This document shows positions 26,838-35,708 of a DNA stretch of 64,000 nucleotides, one piece after another. The stretch covers positions 26,918-90,917 of the forward strand of contig QCNS01000007.1 in NCBI GenBank assembly GCA_003210055.1, given 5' to 3'. Positions within the stretch are counted from its first letter, which is position 1. Each line of letters begins with the position of its first letter. Below the pieces are notes generated by a model. The model saw only the letters and a program-made list of their open reading frames with translations. It did not search any database and had not been told where the DNA came from. The position numbers were made by a program, and so were the translations under genes. This DNA is from SAR116 cluster bacterium AG-426-I14 (lineage in GTDB: Bacteria > Pseudomonadota > Alphaproteobacteria > Puniceispirillales > Marisalimonadaceae).

Positions 26838-27203
26838 TTATACAGTGAAAGTTTCAAATTTTGAAGGGCTTGTAATTTCAATTAATTCTAAATCGTCAGA
26901 ATGTTCAATCTCTCTATGATGTATTTCAGGCGGCTGATACACGACATCACCTTTTTTTAAAACATGAGTTCCCTCACCTTTATACTCAAATTTAACCCAG
27001 CCTTTTAAAATATAAACCATTTGAAAATTTAATTTATGATAATGCCAATCGCCATTAGCATGTTTTCCCTCTATAGCTTTGATTACATTTGCCCCGTAAT
27101 CCCCTTTTGTAGCTTCTTCAATACCTAAATCTTTGTATTCAAAAAAACCTCTAAGACCTTTTGTAAAATCATTATCTTTATTTCTTGTAATTTTAAACTT
27201 CAT
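26838..27203 (-). CDS. Cupin domain protein, 121 aa
   Basis: A single small cupin barrel. Motif 1 is GDWHYHKLNFQMVYILKG (H-x-H plus a later Gln/Glu position) and motif 2 is GDVVYQPPEIHHRE. The metal-ligand histidines are kept. It may bind a ligand or act as an isomerase or dioxygenase. It has a good ribosome site (GAGGA about 6 bases before ATG) and heads the cupin-PhyH unit, divergent from the amidohydrolase gene. Confidence 0.85.
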   Translation of the reverse strand: MKFKITRNKDNDFTKGLRGFFEYKDLGIEEATKGDYGANVIKAIEGKHANGDWHYHKLNFQMVYILKGWVKFEYKGEGTHVLKKGDVVYQPPEIHHREIEHSDDLELIEITSPSKFETFTV

Positions 27204-27299
27204 ACAATCTTCCTCGAATCAAATATAAGTTAATAAATATGTCTTTATATTCTAAACTAAATCTTCATAATTAATAAATAACTTGTTAAATTTTATTTT

Positions 27300-27306
27300 G
27301 GAAGGA
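27300..27306 (+). promoter_or_regulatory. Ribosome binding site deciding a GTG start
   Basis: GGAAGGA 6 bases before the GTG at 27313. It places the start of the amidohydrolase there rather than at the in-frame TTG at 27283. Confidence 0.65.
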
Positions 27307-27312
27307 AAAATT

Positions 27313-28371
27313 GTGGAACTTAGACCTTATGGAGCTACTGCAGCTAGACAACATTTTGAAAGAAAAGAAAGATATTCTAAAAACTTAACAATTGACGCTC
27401 ATTGTCATCTTCACGTTCAGGAAGCAGCTGACTTGGTGGTAGATTTGTTTGATCCATTGATGGTACCAGCCTTTAAATCAACAAATGAAATTACTTCTAA
27501 GCAAAACAAACAACAATCTGAAGATAGAATGTTAAACTTAACTAATCTAGATCAAAGATTAAAAGACATGGATAGACAAGGTATAGATATGCAGTTATTA
27601 ATACCTGTTCCATTTCAAGCTTATTATGCAATAAGAAACGCTAGAGGCCTCAAAGCGATACAGATTATAAATAATACTCTTTCTAAAGTATCCGAAAAAA
27701 GACCAGATAGGTTTATTTCTTTAGGCACATTGCCTTTACAAGATGGTGATGCAGCTGCAAAAGAGTTAGAAAGAGGAGTAAAAGAGCTTGGATTAAAAGG
27801 CTTTCAAATTTTAGGCACTGTTGACGGTCATGAATTATCAGATCCAATATTAGATCCATTTTGGGAGACAGCAGAAAAATTAAATACTTTGATTTTCCTT
27901 CATCCTAATGGTTACCCACAAGGAGATAGATTAAAAAATCATTATTTTAATAATGTTATTGGAAATCCATTAGATACAACAGTAGCTTTGCATCATTTAA
28001 TCTTCGATGGCACATTAGAAAAATTTAAAAATTTGAAAATACTTGTATCTCACGGGGGTGGTTATTTACCTGCTTATTCAGGAAGGATAGATCATGCTTG
28101 GGGGGCAAGACCTGATTGTAGATTAAAAATAAAGTCACCTCCTACATCATATTTGAAGAAATTATATTTTGATACAATTGTATTTACATATGAACAGTTA
28201 GATTATCTGGTAAGTATGTTTGGTTCAGACCATATAGTAATGGGTACAGATTACCCATATGATATGGCTGAGGATGACCCCATTGGACATGTTTTAGGTT
28301 CTACAAGTTTATCAGAACAAGACATTAAAAACATTACTGGTGAAAATGCATCAAAGTTACTTAAACTATAA
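27313..28371 (+). CDS. Amidohydrolase 2 / ACMSD-like metal-dependent decarboxylase or hydrolase
   Basis: A 352-residue amidohydrolase-2 protein. It shows the metal motif TIDAHCHLHVQEA, the lid and ligand segments FLHPNGYPQGDRL and VSHGGGYLPAYSGRIDHAW, and the C-terminal GTDYPYDMAEDDP with the catalytic Asp. These match aminocarboxymuconate-semialdehyde decarboxylase and gamma-resorcylate decarboxylase relatives, which decarboxylate or hydrolyse aromatic or ring-cleaved acids. It is upstream of a Gfo/Idh/MocA dehydrogenase and a TTT uptake system, suggesting a common substrate class. Confidence 0.88.
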   Translation: MELRPYGATAARQHFERKERYSKNLTIDAHCHLHVQEAADLVVDLFDPLMVPAFKSTNEITSKQNKQQSEDRMLNLTNLDQRLKDMDRQGIDMQLLIPVPFQAYYAIRNARGLKAIQIINNTLSKVSEKRPDRFISLGTLPLQDGDAAAKELERGVKELGLKGFQILGTVDGHELSDPILDPFWETAEKLNTLIFLHPNGYPQGDRLKNHYFNNVIGNPLDTTVALHHLIFDGTLEKFKNLKILVSHGGGYLPAYSGRIDHAWGARPDCRLKIKSPPTSYLKKLYFDTIVFTYEQLDYLVSMFGSDHIVMGTDYPYDMAEDDPIGHVLGSTSLSEQDIKNITGENASKLLKL

Positions 28372-28473
28372 CTTAGCTTAACGAATTATCAGTTTAACTT
28401 ATAATTTAAATTAGATTTTATCATTTTGTTTACTTTCATTTCTAAACTAGAGTTTATTTAAGGAGATTTTATT

Positions 28474-29514
28474 TTGATTAAACAAATTAATGTAGGTGTA
28501 ATTGGCACAGGATGGTGTGGAGGAATAAGAGCCAATGCGTGTAACTCTAATCCTCTAGTGGATAAATTATATATTGCTGAAACTAATGAAACAAGAATCA
28601 ATGAATTAAAAGATAAGTTACAATTAGAAGAAGCTACTAATGATTGGAAGACATTAATTAATAACCCTGAAATAGATACTATCATTATATCTGCAACACC
28701 TGAGGACACTCATTACCCTATGGCTTTGTCTGCTCTTCAATCAGGTAAAAATGTGTTTTTAGAGAAGCCTATAGCCACAACAATGGCTGAAGCAGAAGAA
28801 TTAATAGAAGTATCAATTAAAAATAATCTTAAGTTCACCATTGGTTACTCCCAAAGATTTAATGCAAAATATGCCTATGTAAAAAAAACTATTGATGAGA
28901 ATTTAATTGGTGAACCAGTGACATGCTTAGTTAGTAGAAATATAACAAGAGAATTAGGGGCAAAAATTTCTGGTCGAACTGCATTGTCCCCTGCTGCCAT
29001 GGAAGCTACGCATGATTTAGACTTTTTATTGTGGTGTTTACAACCCAGAAAACCAGTAAAAGTATATAGCCAAACATCAGGGAAACTTTTTTCCAAAAAT
29101 AGTAATACACCAGATCATCAGTGGATCATGGTAACGCTTGACGATGGAATGACAATTACAATTGGAGCAGGATGGATTCTTCCATTAGGTTATCCAAATT
29201 TTTCAAATACCTGGATTGAGATAATAGGTACTGAGGGTTCTTTATTTATTGATGACACTCATAAAGATGTTCAATTAAATACTGTCAACAAAGGGATACA
29301 ATACCCAATGTCCTCTATGCCTGGTGAACCAGTAGAACATACCTACGCGGGGCCAATGCACGAAGAAACGAACCACTTTCTTGATGCTGTTGCCTTAAAT
29401 AAACCAGTATTAGTGAAACCTGAAGAAGCAAAATTAGTAATGGATTTATATCTCGCTGCAGATTTATCTGTAGAAAAAGGTGAACCTATTACAATGCCAA
29501 GAAATAAAAGTTAA
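28474..29514 (+). CDS. Gfo/Idh/MocA family oxidoreductase (inositol dehydrogenase-like)
   Basis: A 346-residue dehydrogenase with Rossmann motif GVIGTGWCGGIRA, the catalytic-region motif LEKPIATTMAEAEELI (about residue 95) and the C-terminal domain segment EATHDLDFLLWCL. It starts at TTG (28474) with a strong AGGAG 8 bases upstream. It oxidises a cyclitol- or sugar-type hydroxyl in the family; the true substrate is unknown. Its stop overlaps the ATG of the TctB gene by 1 base, tying it to the transporter. Confidence 0.88.
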   Translation: MIKQINVGVIGTGWCGGIRANACNSNPLVDKLYIAETNETRINELKDKLQLEEATNDWKTLINNPEIDTIIISATPEDTHYPMALSALQSGKNVFLEKPIATTMAEAEELIEVSIKNNLKFTIGYSQRFNAKYAYVKKTIDENLIGEPVTCLVSRNITRELGAKISGRTALSPAAMEATHDLDFLLWCLQPRKPVKVYSQTSGKLFSKNSNTPDHQWIMVTLDDGMTITIGAGWILPLGYPNFSNTWIEIIGTEGSLFIDDTHKDVQLNTVNKGIQYPMSSMPGEPVEHTYAGPMHEETNHFLDAVALNKPVLVKPEEAKLVMDLYLAADLSVEKGEPITMPRNKS

Positions 29515-30026
29515 TGAAAAAAATTGTTTTTACTCCAAATTTAATAACAGGTTTTATAAGTATTTTAATTGGAATTTTTATAATTTTTAAGATTCCCAGT
29601 GAAATTGAGAAACCAGTATTGCTCTTTGGGCAATCATCTTCTGAAATTAATCCTGAATTGGTTCCATTTATTGTTTCAGTAATGTTAATACTATTTGGCT
29701 CATACACTATGATTTTTGAAAGAAACTCATTATCAAATAATTGTTGGCCATTTATAACAAAATTATTATTGAAAAACGTTGGTTTTGCAGTTTTATGTTT
29801 AACATTATATTCGTATCTATTCATTGTATTAGGTTTTGTATTAGCAAGTGCAATACTCATATTTGTACTTAGTCAATACTTGGGAGATGTTAACAATTAT
29901 ATATCTTTATTACTTTCTATAATCTTTCCATTAATTGTTTTTGTTGTATTTGTTAATATAATGCATGTTTTTTTACCAGAATTCCCTTTCTTTGAGATGA
30001 GAATAGGAAACTATTTAATAATGTAA
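29514..30026 (+). CDS. tctB: Tripartite tricarboxylate transporter, small membrane subunit (TctB)
   Basis: A 170-residue protein with four hydrophobic helices (about residues 10-28, 50-68, 80-100, 105-150). The NPELVPFIVSVMLILFGSY segment is typical of TctB. It pairs with TctA and a periplasmic TctC in sodium-driven uptake of carboxylates. Overlap with the upstream dehydrogenase and a 15-base gap to tctA show one operon. Confidence 0.85.
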   Translation: MKKIVFTPNLITGFISILIGIFIIFKIPSEIEKPVLLFGQSSSEINPELVPFIVSVMLILFGSYTMIFERNSLSNNCWPFITKLLLKNVGFAVLCLTLYSYLFIVLGFVLASAILIFVLSQYLGDVNNYISLLLSIIFPLIVFVVFVNIMHVFLPEFPFFEMRIGNYLIM

Positions 30027-30041
30027 TAAAGAGTTTTAATT

Positions 30042-31574
30042 TTGTATGAAAGTTTTTTAAATTCTTTTCCAATTTTATTTGGCAGTGGTAATTTTCTTAC
30101 AATTATATTTGTTGTTGCCTTAGGTTTGTTAATTGGTTTATTCGTAGGAGCACTGCCTGGCTTAACAACTTTGATGGCTATGGCAATTGTTTTACCAATT
30201 TCTTTTTTTATGGATCCTTTAGTAGGAATACCATTTTTAATAGGTGTTTATAAAGGAGGTATATTTGGGGGTTCAATTCCTGCAATTTTAGTCTCTCTTC
30301 CTGGAACAGGTGCATCAGTTGCTACTACATTTGATGGACCACCATTAACTAAACAAGGCAAGGGTAGAAAAGCACTTGAAACTGCCCTATTCTCATCTGT
30401 CATAGCTGACTTTTCTAGTGATATAGTTACAATTCTTTTGATTGGACCAATTGCGTTGATAGCATTATTAATTGGTCCTCCAGAATTAGCAGCTATTCTG
30501 TTTCTGAGCATTTTGATCATTTCATCTACTTCAAACGGATCTGTTGGTAAAAACATGATTATGCTCGCAGTAGGATTACTTATAGCTATGATTGGTCAAG
30601 ACCCAATTGCGGCATTATCAAGATTTACTTTTGACGTTTTTGAATTGAGAGCTGGTATACCTCTTCTACCAATGTTAATCGGATTGTTTGCCATTCCAGA
30701 AATTTTGATAAACATCGAGTCAAAAGCCAAACAATTTGTTCAATCAAAAGTGAATATCAAAAAAGAACAAAGACTTACATGGAAAGAATTTCTAGCTTTG
30801 AGAAAAACGATATTTAGAAGCACAATGATTGGCACAACGATAGGAATGATTCCAGGAGTTGGTCAAGTTGTAGCTGCATTTGTAGGCTATGCCGCAGCTA
30901 AAAATGCTTCTCCAAATCCTGAAAAATTTGGTAAGGGCGAATTAGAAGGTATTGCCGCTCCAGAAGCGGCTAACAATGCTGTTAATGGACCAACATTAGT
31001 CCCTTTGTTAACACTTGGGATACCTGGAGATAATGTAACTGCTATTTTATTAGGTGCATTTGTTGCACATGGATTGAGGCCTGGTCCTCAATTAATGACA
31101 GAACAAGGAAGTATAGTTTTTGCAATACTTTTATGTATGCTTTTAGCTAATGTTCTTTTTCTAATTTTAGGTTACTTTACAATGCCATTGTTTTCAAAAG
31201 TGGTAAGCATTAAAAAATCATACCTTTTACCATTAACAATTGTATTCGCATTTGCTGGTTCATTTGTATTTAGACATAATCCTGCAGATTTATATTTTTT
31301 ATTATTTTTTGGTATATTTGGTTATATACTAAAAAAACTTGAATTTGATGTCACTCCATTAGTAATGGCTTTTATTCTGGCCCCTTCATTAGAATATGCT
31401 TTTGGGCAGACATTAAGCTTAGGTGATGATAGTTTAATTAAGTATTTGCTTTTAGAGCGACCAATAGCAGCTTTAATAATTTGTGCTACTCCAATTATAA
31501 CTTGGAAGCTCTGGAAAAGAAGCAAAAGGTTGCGAAATGTTGCAGCCGAAATTACCTCTAAGCAGGTAAGTTAA
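30042..31574 (+). CDS. tctA: Tripartite tricarboxylate transporter, large membrane subunit (TctA)
   Basis: A 510-residue polytopic protein of about 12 helices. The paired family motifs are LFVGALPGLTTLMAMAIVLP (about residue 30) and a second GMIPGVGQVVAAFVGYAAAK (about residue 270), plus GVYKGGIFGGSIPAIL and NAVNGPTLVPLLTLGIPGD. It forms the transport path. It starts with TTG behind only a weak AAAGAG, so translation may depend on the upstream gene. Confidence 0.93.
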   Translation: MYESFLNSFPILFGSGNFLTIIFVVALGLLIGLFVGALPGLTTLMAMAIVLPISFFMDPLVGIPFLIGVYKGGIFGGSIPAILVSLPGTGASVATTFDGPPLTKQGKGRKALETALFSSVIADFSSDIVTILLIGPIALIALLIGPPELAAILFLSILIISSTSNGSVGKNMIMLAVGLLIAMIGQDPIAALSRFTFDVFELRAGIPLLPMLIGLFAIPEILINIESKAKQFVQSKVNIKKEQRLTWKEFLALRKTIFRSTMIGTTIGMIPGVGQVVAAFVGYAAAKNASPNPEKFGKGELEGIAAPEAANNAVNGPTLVPLLTLGIPGDNVTAILLGAFVAHGLRPGPQLMTEQGSIVFAILLCMLLANVLFLILGYFTMPLFSKVVSIKKSYLLPLTIVFAFAGSFVFRHNPADLYFLLFFGIFGYILKKLEFDVTPLVMAFILAPSLEYAFGQTLSLGDDSLIKYLLLERPIAALIICATPIITWKLWKRSKRLRNVAAEITSKQVS

Positions 31575-31603
31575 GTTGATTATTCATTTGAAAGGAGGAA
31601 AAA

Positions 31604-32551
31604 ATGAAAAATTTACTAAAAATGTTTTTAGGATTTTTAGCTATTCTATCTTTTACAGGAATTGTAAAGGCTGATTATCCTGAAAAACCAATTACAATGG
31701 TAATTCCTTTTGGACCTGGAGGTTCACACGACCTTAACGCAAGAGTTTTTACAAGTATTGTACCTCAGTATCTTGGAAATGCTATAATTGTTAAGCTTGT
31801 CCCTGGTGCCAGTGGTCAAACAGGAACTGCTATGGTTGCGCAAGCAAAGCCAGATGGATATACACTTCTTTTTACTCATAATTATGTTGACCAATTACAA
31901 CATCATGTAAAAAAATTACCATACAAACCTCTAGAGGATTTTGTAACTGTAGCTAGAATTAATTATGCTGCAGCTTGTATGATTGTTTTAAGTAAATCAA
32001 AGTATAAATCTGTTCAAGATGTATTTGATGCAGCAAAATCAAGCGGTGGAAAAATGAAACTTGGTCACTCAGGTATGTGGGGTGCTACAATGGTACCTAT
32101 GGCACAATTATTATCTTGGGGAAAAGTACAAGCTAATTTAACACCTTATAAAGGTGGAGGTCCAATGGTAAAAGGACTTCTCTCTGGCGATGTAGAAGCT
32201 GTATTACACTTTCCATCAGTTATCAAAGGACAAGGTTCAAAAGTAAGAACATTAGGATGTGGTTCAAATGAAAAAGCACTTGGCTCACCTCCAACCTTTG
32301 ACTCTTTGGGCTTTACTGGCCAAATAGGTTACATGGATAGAATCCTAATGGCTCCAGCAAAAACTCCACCTGATCGTATCAAAAAGTTACAAGATGCGTT
32401 AGGTAAATTAAAAGGAGATAAAACTTTTAAAAAGTTTATGGGAAGATTAGGTGAAAATATGGAGTTCATGAATGGCCCTGACTATGAAAAAGTAAGAGCT
32501 GAGAAATCCAAAAACTATAAAAATTTAGTTAAACAAATGACTAAAGGTTAG
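31604..32551 (+). CDS. tctC: Tripartite tricarboxylate transporter substrate-binding protein (TctC)
   Basis: A 315-residue periplasmic binding protein with a Sec signal peptide (residues 1-23, cleavage after VKA). The family motifs follow: YPEKPITMVIPFGPGGSHD, PGASGQTGTAMVAQAKPDGYTLL, and TPYKGGGPMVKGLLSGDVEAV. A strong AAAGGAGG ribosome site fits the high expression expected for a binding protein. The ligand is probably a carboxylate related to the upstream amidohydrolase and dehydrogenase (inference). Confidence 0.93.
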   Translation: MKNLLKMFLGFLAILSFTGIVKADYPEKPITMVIPFGPGGSHDLNARVFTSIVPQYLGNAIIVKLVPGASGQTGTAMVAQAKPDGYTLLFTHNYVDQLQHHVKKLPYKPLEDFVTVARINYAAACMIVLSKSKYKSVQDVFDAAKSSGGKMKLGHSGMWGATMVPMAQLLSWGKVQANLTPYKGGGPMVKGLLSGDVEAVLHFPSVIKGQGSKVRTLGCGSNEKALGSPPTFDSLGFTGQIGYMDRILMAPAKTPPDRIKKLQDALGKLKGDKTFKKFMGRLGENMEFMNGPDYEKVRAEKSKNYKNLVKQMTKG

Positions 32552-32561
32552 TAGTTTTTTT

Positions 32562-32596
32562 AACCACATCCATTAAATAAATGGGTGTGGTTTTTT
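32562..32596 (+). terminator. Rho-independent terminator after the tctBAC operon
   Basis: A 12-bp stem (AACCACATCCAT with ATGGGTGTGGTT, one T-G wobble) with a 7-base loop, followed by six T counting those of the stem. It ends just before the next gene at 32602. Confidence 0.85.
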
Positions 32597-32601
32597 CTTA
32601 A

Positions 32602-33486
32602 ATGTTTTATCAAATTTTATCAATAACAGGACCAGTTTTTATATTAATATTTATTGGTGTTTTTATTTCTAAATTAAAAATTGATATTCATCAAAAAACT
32701 CTCGGTTTTTTGCTAACGCATATTGGATCACCATGTTTAATTTTTAATGCTTTATCTACTACAAATATTAACTATTTAACTTTGATTGAAATAGGCTCTG
32801 CTGCATTAAGTGTTATATTTATTTCTTCGATTTTAGCTATAATTGTAATTAAACTTCTAAAAGAAAATTATAGTCCTTACTTTAGTTGTTTGATACATCC
32901 TAATTCTGCTAACCTAGCCCTACCCTTATCAATACTAACTTATGGAGAACAAGGATTAATATTTGCAATTCCATATTTTGTAGTTGTTGCCTTTTCTCAA
33001 AATACTCTGGGTTATATGACTATAATAGGAAGTGTAAACTTATTTAGATTATTTTATCATCCAATATTTGTAATGACATTTCTAGGAACTTTTATTTTGA
33101 TTAGCCAAACAAATGTCCCTGAAATTGCTCTAACATGTACAAAACATCTTGGAAATCTAGTTATTCCATTATCTTTAATTTTATTAGGTTACTCTTTGCC
33201 ATCATTAAAAGTTCACAATTTAAAAAAAGGTTTAATTTTTTCAATCGTTAGATTTTTTATAGGTTTTATTAGTGGATTAATAGTTATTTATTTTGGAGAT
33301 TTTAGTGGTCCACAAGCAGGTGTTATAATTATCATGTCTATGATGCCTGTGGCACTTTTGAATTATATTTTTTCTGTTCAAAATGATAAAGATTCAAATA
33401 CCGTTGGAAGTTTAGTCGTGATATCTACTACTATCATGCTATTAATTTTACCAATTTTTATGAAACTAGTCCTAGAATATTTTTAA
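32602..33486 (+). CDS. AEC family transporter (auxin efflux carrier type)
   Basis: A 294-residue membrane protein of about ten helices. Family features are the N-terminal ITGPVFILIFIGVFISK, the middle CLIHPNSANLALPLSILTYGEQGLIFA (conserved Asn-Ala-Pro region) and VIPLSLILLGYSLPSL. It likely exports or imports a small organic acid; direction and substrate cannot be told. It begins directly behind the TTT terminator and has no obvious ribosome site, so expression may come from readthrough. Confidence 0.85.
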   Translation: MFYQILSITGPVFILIFIGVFISKLKIDIHQKTLGFLLTHIGSPCLIFNALSTTNINYLTLIEIGSAALSVIFISSILAIIVIKLLKENYSPYFSCLIHPNSANLALPLSILTYGEQGLIFAIPYFVVVAFSQNTLGYMTIIGSVNLFRLFYHPIFVMTFLGTFILISQTNVPEIALTCTKHLGNLVIPLSLILLGYSLPSLKVHNLKKGLIFSIVRFFIGFISGLIVIYFGDFSGPQAGVIIIMSMMPVALLNYIFSVQNDKDSNTVGSLVVISTTIMLLILPIFMKLVLEYF

Positions 33487-33581
33487 TACTTAATCGTTTA
33501 TAATCAATTTCTTATAATAGTAAACTAAATGTATATCTTAGAATTATAAAACATTTTTTAAAACTTTGATTATAAGTTATA

Positions 33582-34505
33582 ATGAAAATAACTAAAATAT
33601 TTAATGGTATTGTGTTGAAAAAACTTATCAAAATAGCTGGATATCAAGGTAAAGAATCTGTCCACACTAGAGCTATGCAAAAATTTATTAGTTTAATAAA
33701 AAATGAATTTTCAATTTCTTTCATTGAGGACATTACATCAAATAATAAAAAAGCTTCGGATCTTATAAGTCAAACTCAAAATGGTGAAATTAACATTTCT
33801 TATCTTTTTACAAGTTATTTTACAAACCTAATACCAGAATTATTATATTTAGATTTACCTTTTTATTTTAATTCTAAGGAAGAAGCTTTTAATGATTTAA
33901 ATAAAAATTTAAAACCTCTGATAAATGATGAGTTGAAAAACAAACATAATTTATTTTTACTGGGTTTTTGGGATAACGGTACTAGACATATCTCTAGTTC
34001 TAAAAAATTTATACATACTCCAAAAGATTGTATTGAACAAATTATAAGAACAACACCAAACCAACTTCATATTGATACATTTAAATCTTTTGGATTTATA
34101 CCAAAGCCTTTAGATGTATTAGATTTTAAGAAGGCATTATTAACTGGTGATTTAGATGCTCAAGAAAATCCAATTACAAATTTTTATCAATTTAAAGTTT
34201 ATAAGAAACAAAAATATTTCACAAAAACTGCTCATGTTTATGGTTTTTGTTTATTTTTAATCAATAAAAATTATTTTCAAAAATTATCGGATAATGAAAC
34301 AAAACTATTAATAAAGTCTGCTAATACAACAAATTCATTTCAAAAAAAGCTCGCTCATGAAGAAGAACAAAAATTATTTAAAAAAATAAAAAGTGAAAAT
34401 GTAAAAATTTCTAATATATCGAAAAAAAATATAAGTGAATTTAAAAAAATCTCAGAACCATTTCATATTGAGTTTTTCAAAAAATTTAAAACACTTAATT
34501 TCTAA
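33582..34505 (+). CDS. TRAP substrate-binding (DctP-like) protein without signal peptide
   Basis: A 307-residue protein with the DctP fold: GYQGKESVHTRAMQKF (mature N-terminus pattern), LLGFWDNGTRHISSSKK, IIRTTPNQLHIDTFKSFG with Arg156 at the ligand-carboxylate position, and GDLDAQENPITNFYQFKVYK. DctP proteins normally carry a signal peptide; here the mature pattern begins about residue 14, and an in-frame stop lies 3 codons upstream of the ATG, so no leader exists. No DctQ or DctM gene is adjacent. It may be a cytoplasmic binding protein, or a decaying copy that still has an open frame. Confidence 0.8.
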   Translation: MKITKIFNGIVLKKLIKIAGYQGKESVHTRAMQKFISLIKNEFSISFIEDITSNNKKASDLISQTQNGEINISYLFTSYFTNLIPELLYLDLPFYFNSKEEAFNDLNKNLKPLINDELKNKHNLFLLGFWDNGTRHISSSKKFIHTPKDCIEQIIRTTPNQLHIDTFKSFGFIPKPLDVLDFKKALLTGDLDAQENPITNFYQFKVYKKQKYFTKTAHVYGFCLFLINKNYFQKLSDNETKLLIKSANTTNSFQKKLAHEEEQKLFKKIKSENVKISNISKKNISEFKKISEPFHIEFFKKFKTLNF

Positions 34506-34506
34506 A

Positions 34507-35694
34507 TTATTTGATTACTTTAAAATTTATTCTTGGTAAAAGTTTGCTAACTAATGTTGCATGTAAATAACAAGTTCTCTCAGACATGTCTATAAGTCTT
34601 TCATTTTCTTCATCACTAGCAGTTCCATTTACAAATAAATGCGTGTCTAAAGGTAGCATCTTTAGCGAATTAGATGAGTCTTCCTCAAAAGTTGCATATT
34701 GTGACATCCTTAAACCTTCAATTGCAAACTTTTGGTGTTTAATATATCGATGTGTTTGAGTTAAAAAACAAAAAGAGATTGCAGCACCCATTACATTAAC
34801 AGGTGAAGGAGCTTTTAAACCGTTAATATCCATAGATATTACAAAATGGGACATACCAGGAAGACCTAATACAGTATCAACCTCAACTGTTTCATCGTTG
34901 TTTTTTGTGATACTATTACCAACAATAGTTCTAATTATTTTATTAAAGTTTTCATTTCCTGGGACACTTCCACTACTTGCGGAAACATTATACCCATCAA
35001 CAGGCTCAATTTCCCCATCTGATACTCTACCTGTTTTAAGTATCATTCTTTTACTGTAATTTTCATTTTTATTAGGCGAAGGCGATTTTGAATAAAATTG
35101 ATATGGATCCTCTGCATCTATTTTTTTACTATCATTTAAGTTACTTAGTTTCTTTCTTCTTCCATTTGCAGTTAAAGAAAAAGTATTTTTTAGTGGTGTT
35201 CTGAGTGCAGTTAAAATAGGTGATGTCTGAGAACATTTTTCTATTAGCTGTTCTATTTTTGAATTTTCTTCAGCAGTTTTAATTACAAGATTTATTTCTG
35301 TTGGCTCAGCATGCCCCTTTCCATCTCCTTTTACAAATGAACCAGTAAGGAAATAAGAATTTTTTACTTCACATTTTATCTCATCAATTAATAAATTTTC
35401 TATTTTTGCTAATTTAAATATTCTACCAACAACGTCACCATGAATGCATGCATTGAAAAATCCTAGTGGAAACGGAGCTAAATCTGTCCCTTTAAGATGC
35501 CCTCCTTCGTCTGACGTTAATCTCCATGAATGTGAATTTAATCCGCCTTCATAACCAATAGTTTCTTTTTGAAGAAGTGCCATTTGTCTTGTATGTGAAA
35601 CATATGTCTTATTTAAGTTATTACTATCAGTAATTCCTTCATTTATTAAAAACCCTAATGGATAGTCATCTTTTTTTATATCATCATATTTCAT
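34507..35694 (-). CDS. Tandem OsmC-like protein
   Basis: A 395-residue protein that appears to hold two OsmC-type domains. The first has HLKGTDLAPFPLGFFNACIHG with Cys83 and a second Cys154 in IEKCSQTSP. The second has Cys309 in AAISFCFLTQTHRYI and Cys375 in SERTCYLHATLV. OsmC proteins reduce organic hydroperoxides through such a cysteine pair. The two halves are joined by a charged, low-complexity linker (about residues 178-220). It is the last gene of the minus-strand catabolic run, 14 bases after the dehydratase gene, suggesting a role in removing a peroxide or another reactive compound of that pathway. Confidence 0.7.
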   Translation of the reverse strand: MKYDDIKKDDYPLGFLINEGITDSNNLNKTYVSHTRQMALLQKETIGYEGGLNSHSWRLTSDEGGHLKGTDLAPFPLGFFNACIHGDVVGRIFKLAKIENLLIDEIKCEVKNSYFLTGSFVKGDGKGHAEPTEINLVIKTAEENSKIEQLIEKCSQTSPILTALRTPLKNTFSLTANGRRKKLSNLNDSKKIDAEDPYQFYSKSPSPNKNENYSKRMILKTGRVSDGEIEPVDGYNVSASSGSVPGNENFNKIIRTIVGNSITKNNDETVEVDTVLGLPGMSHFVISMDINGLKAPSPVNVMGAAISFCFLTQTHRYIKHQKFAIEGLRMSQYATFEEDSSNSLKMLPLDTHLFVNGTASDEENERLIDMSERTCYLHATLVSKLLPRINFKVIK

Positions 35695-35708
35695 TATTCT
35701 TCCTTATT

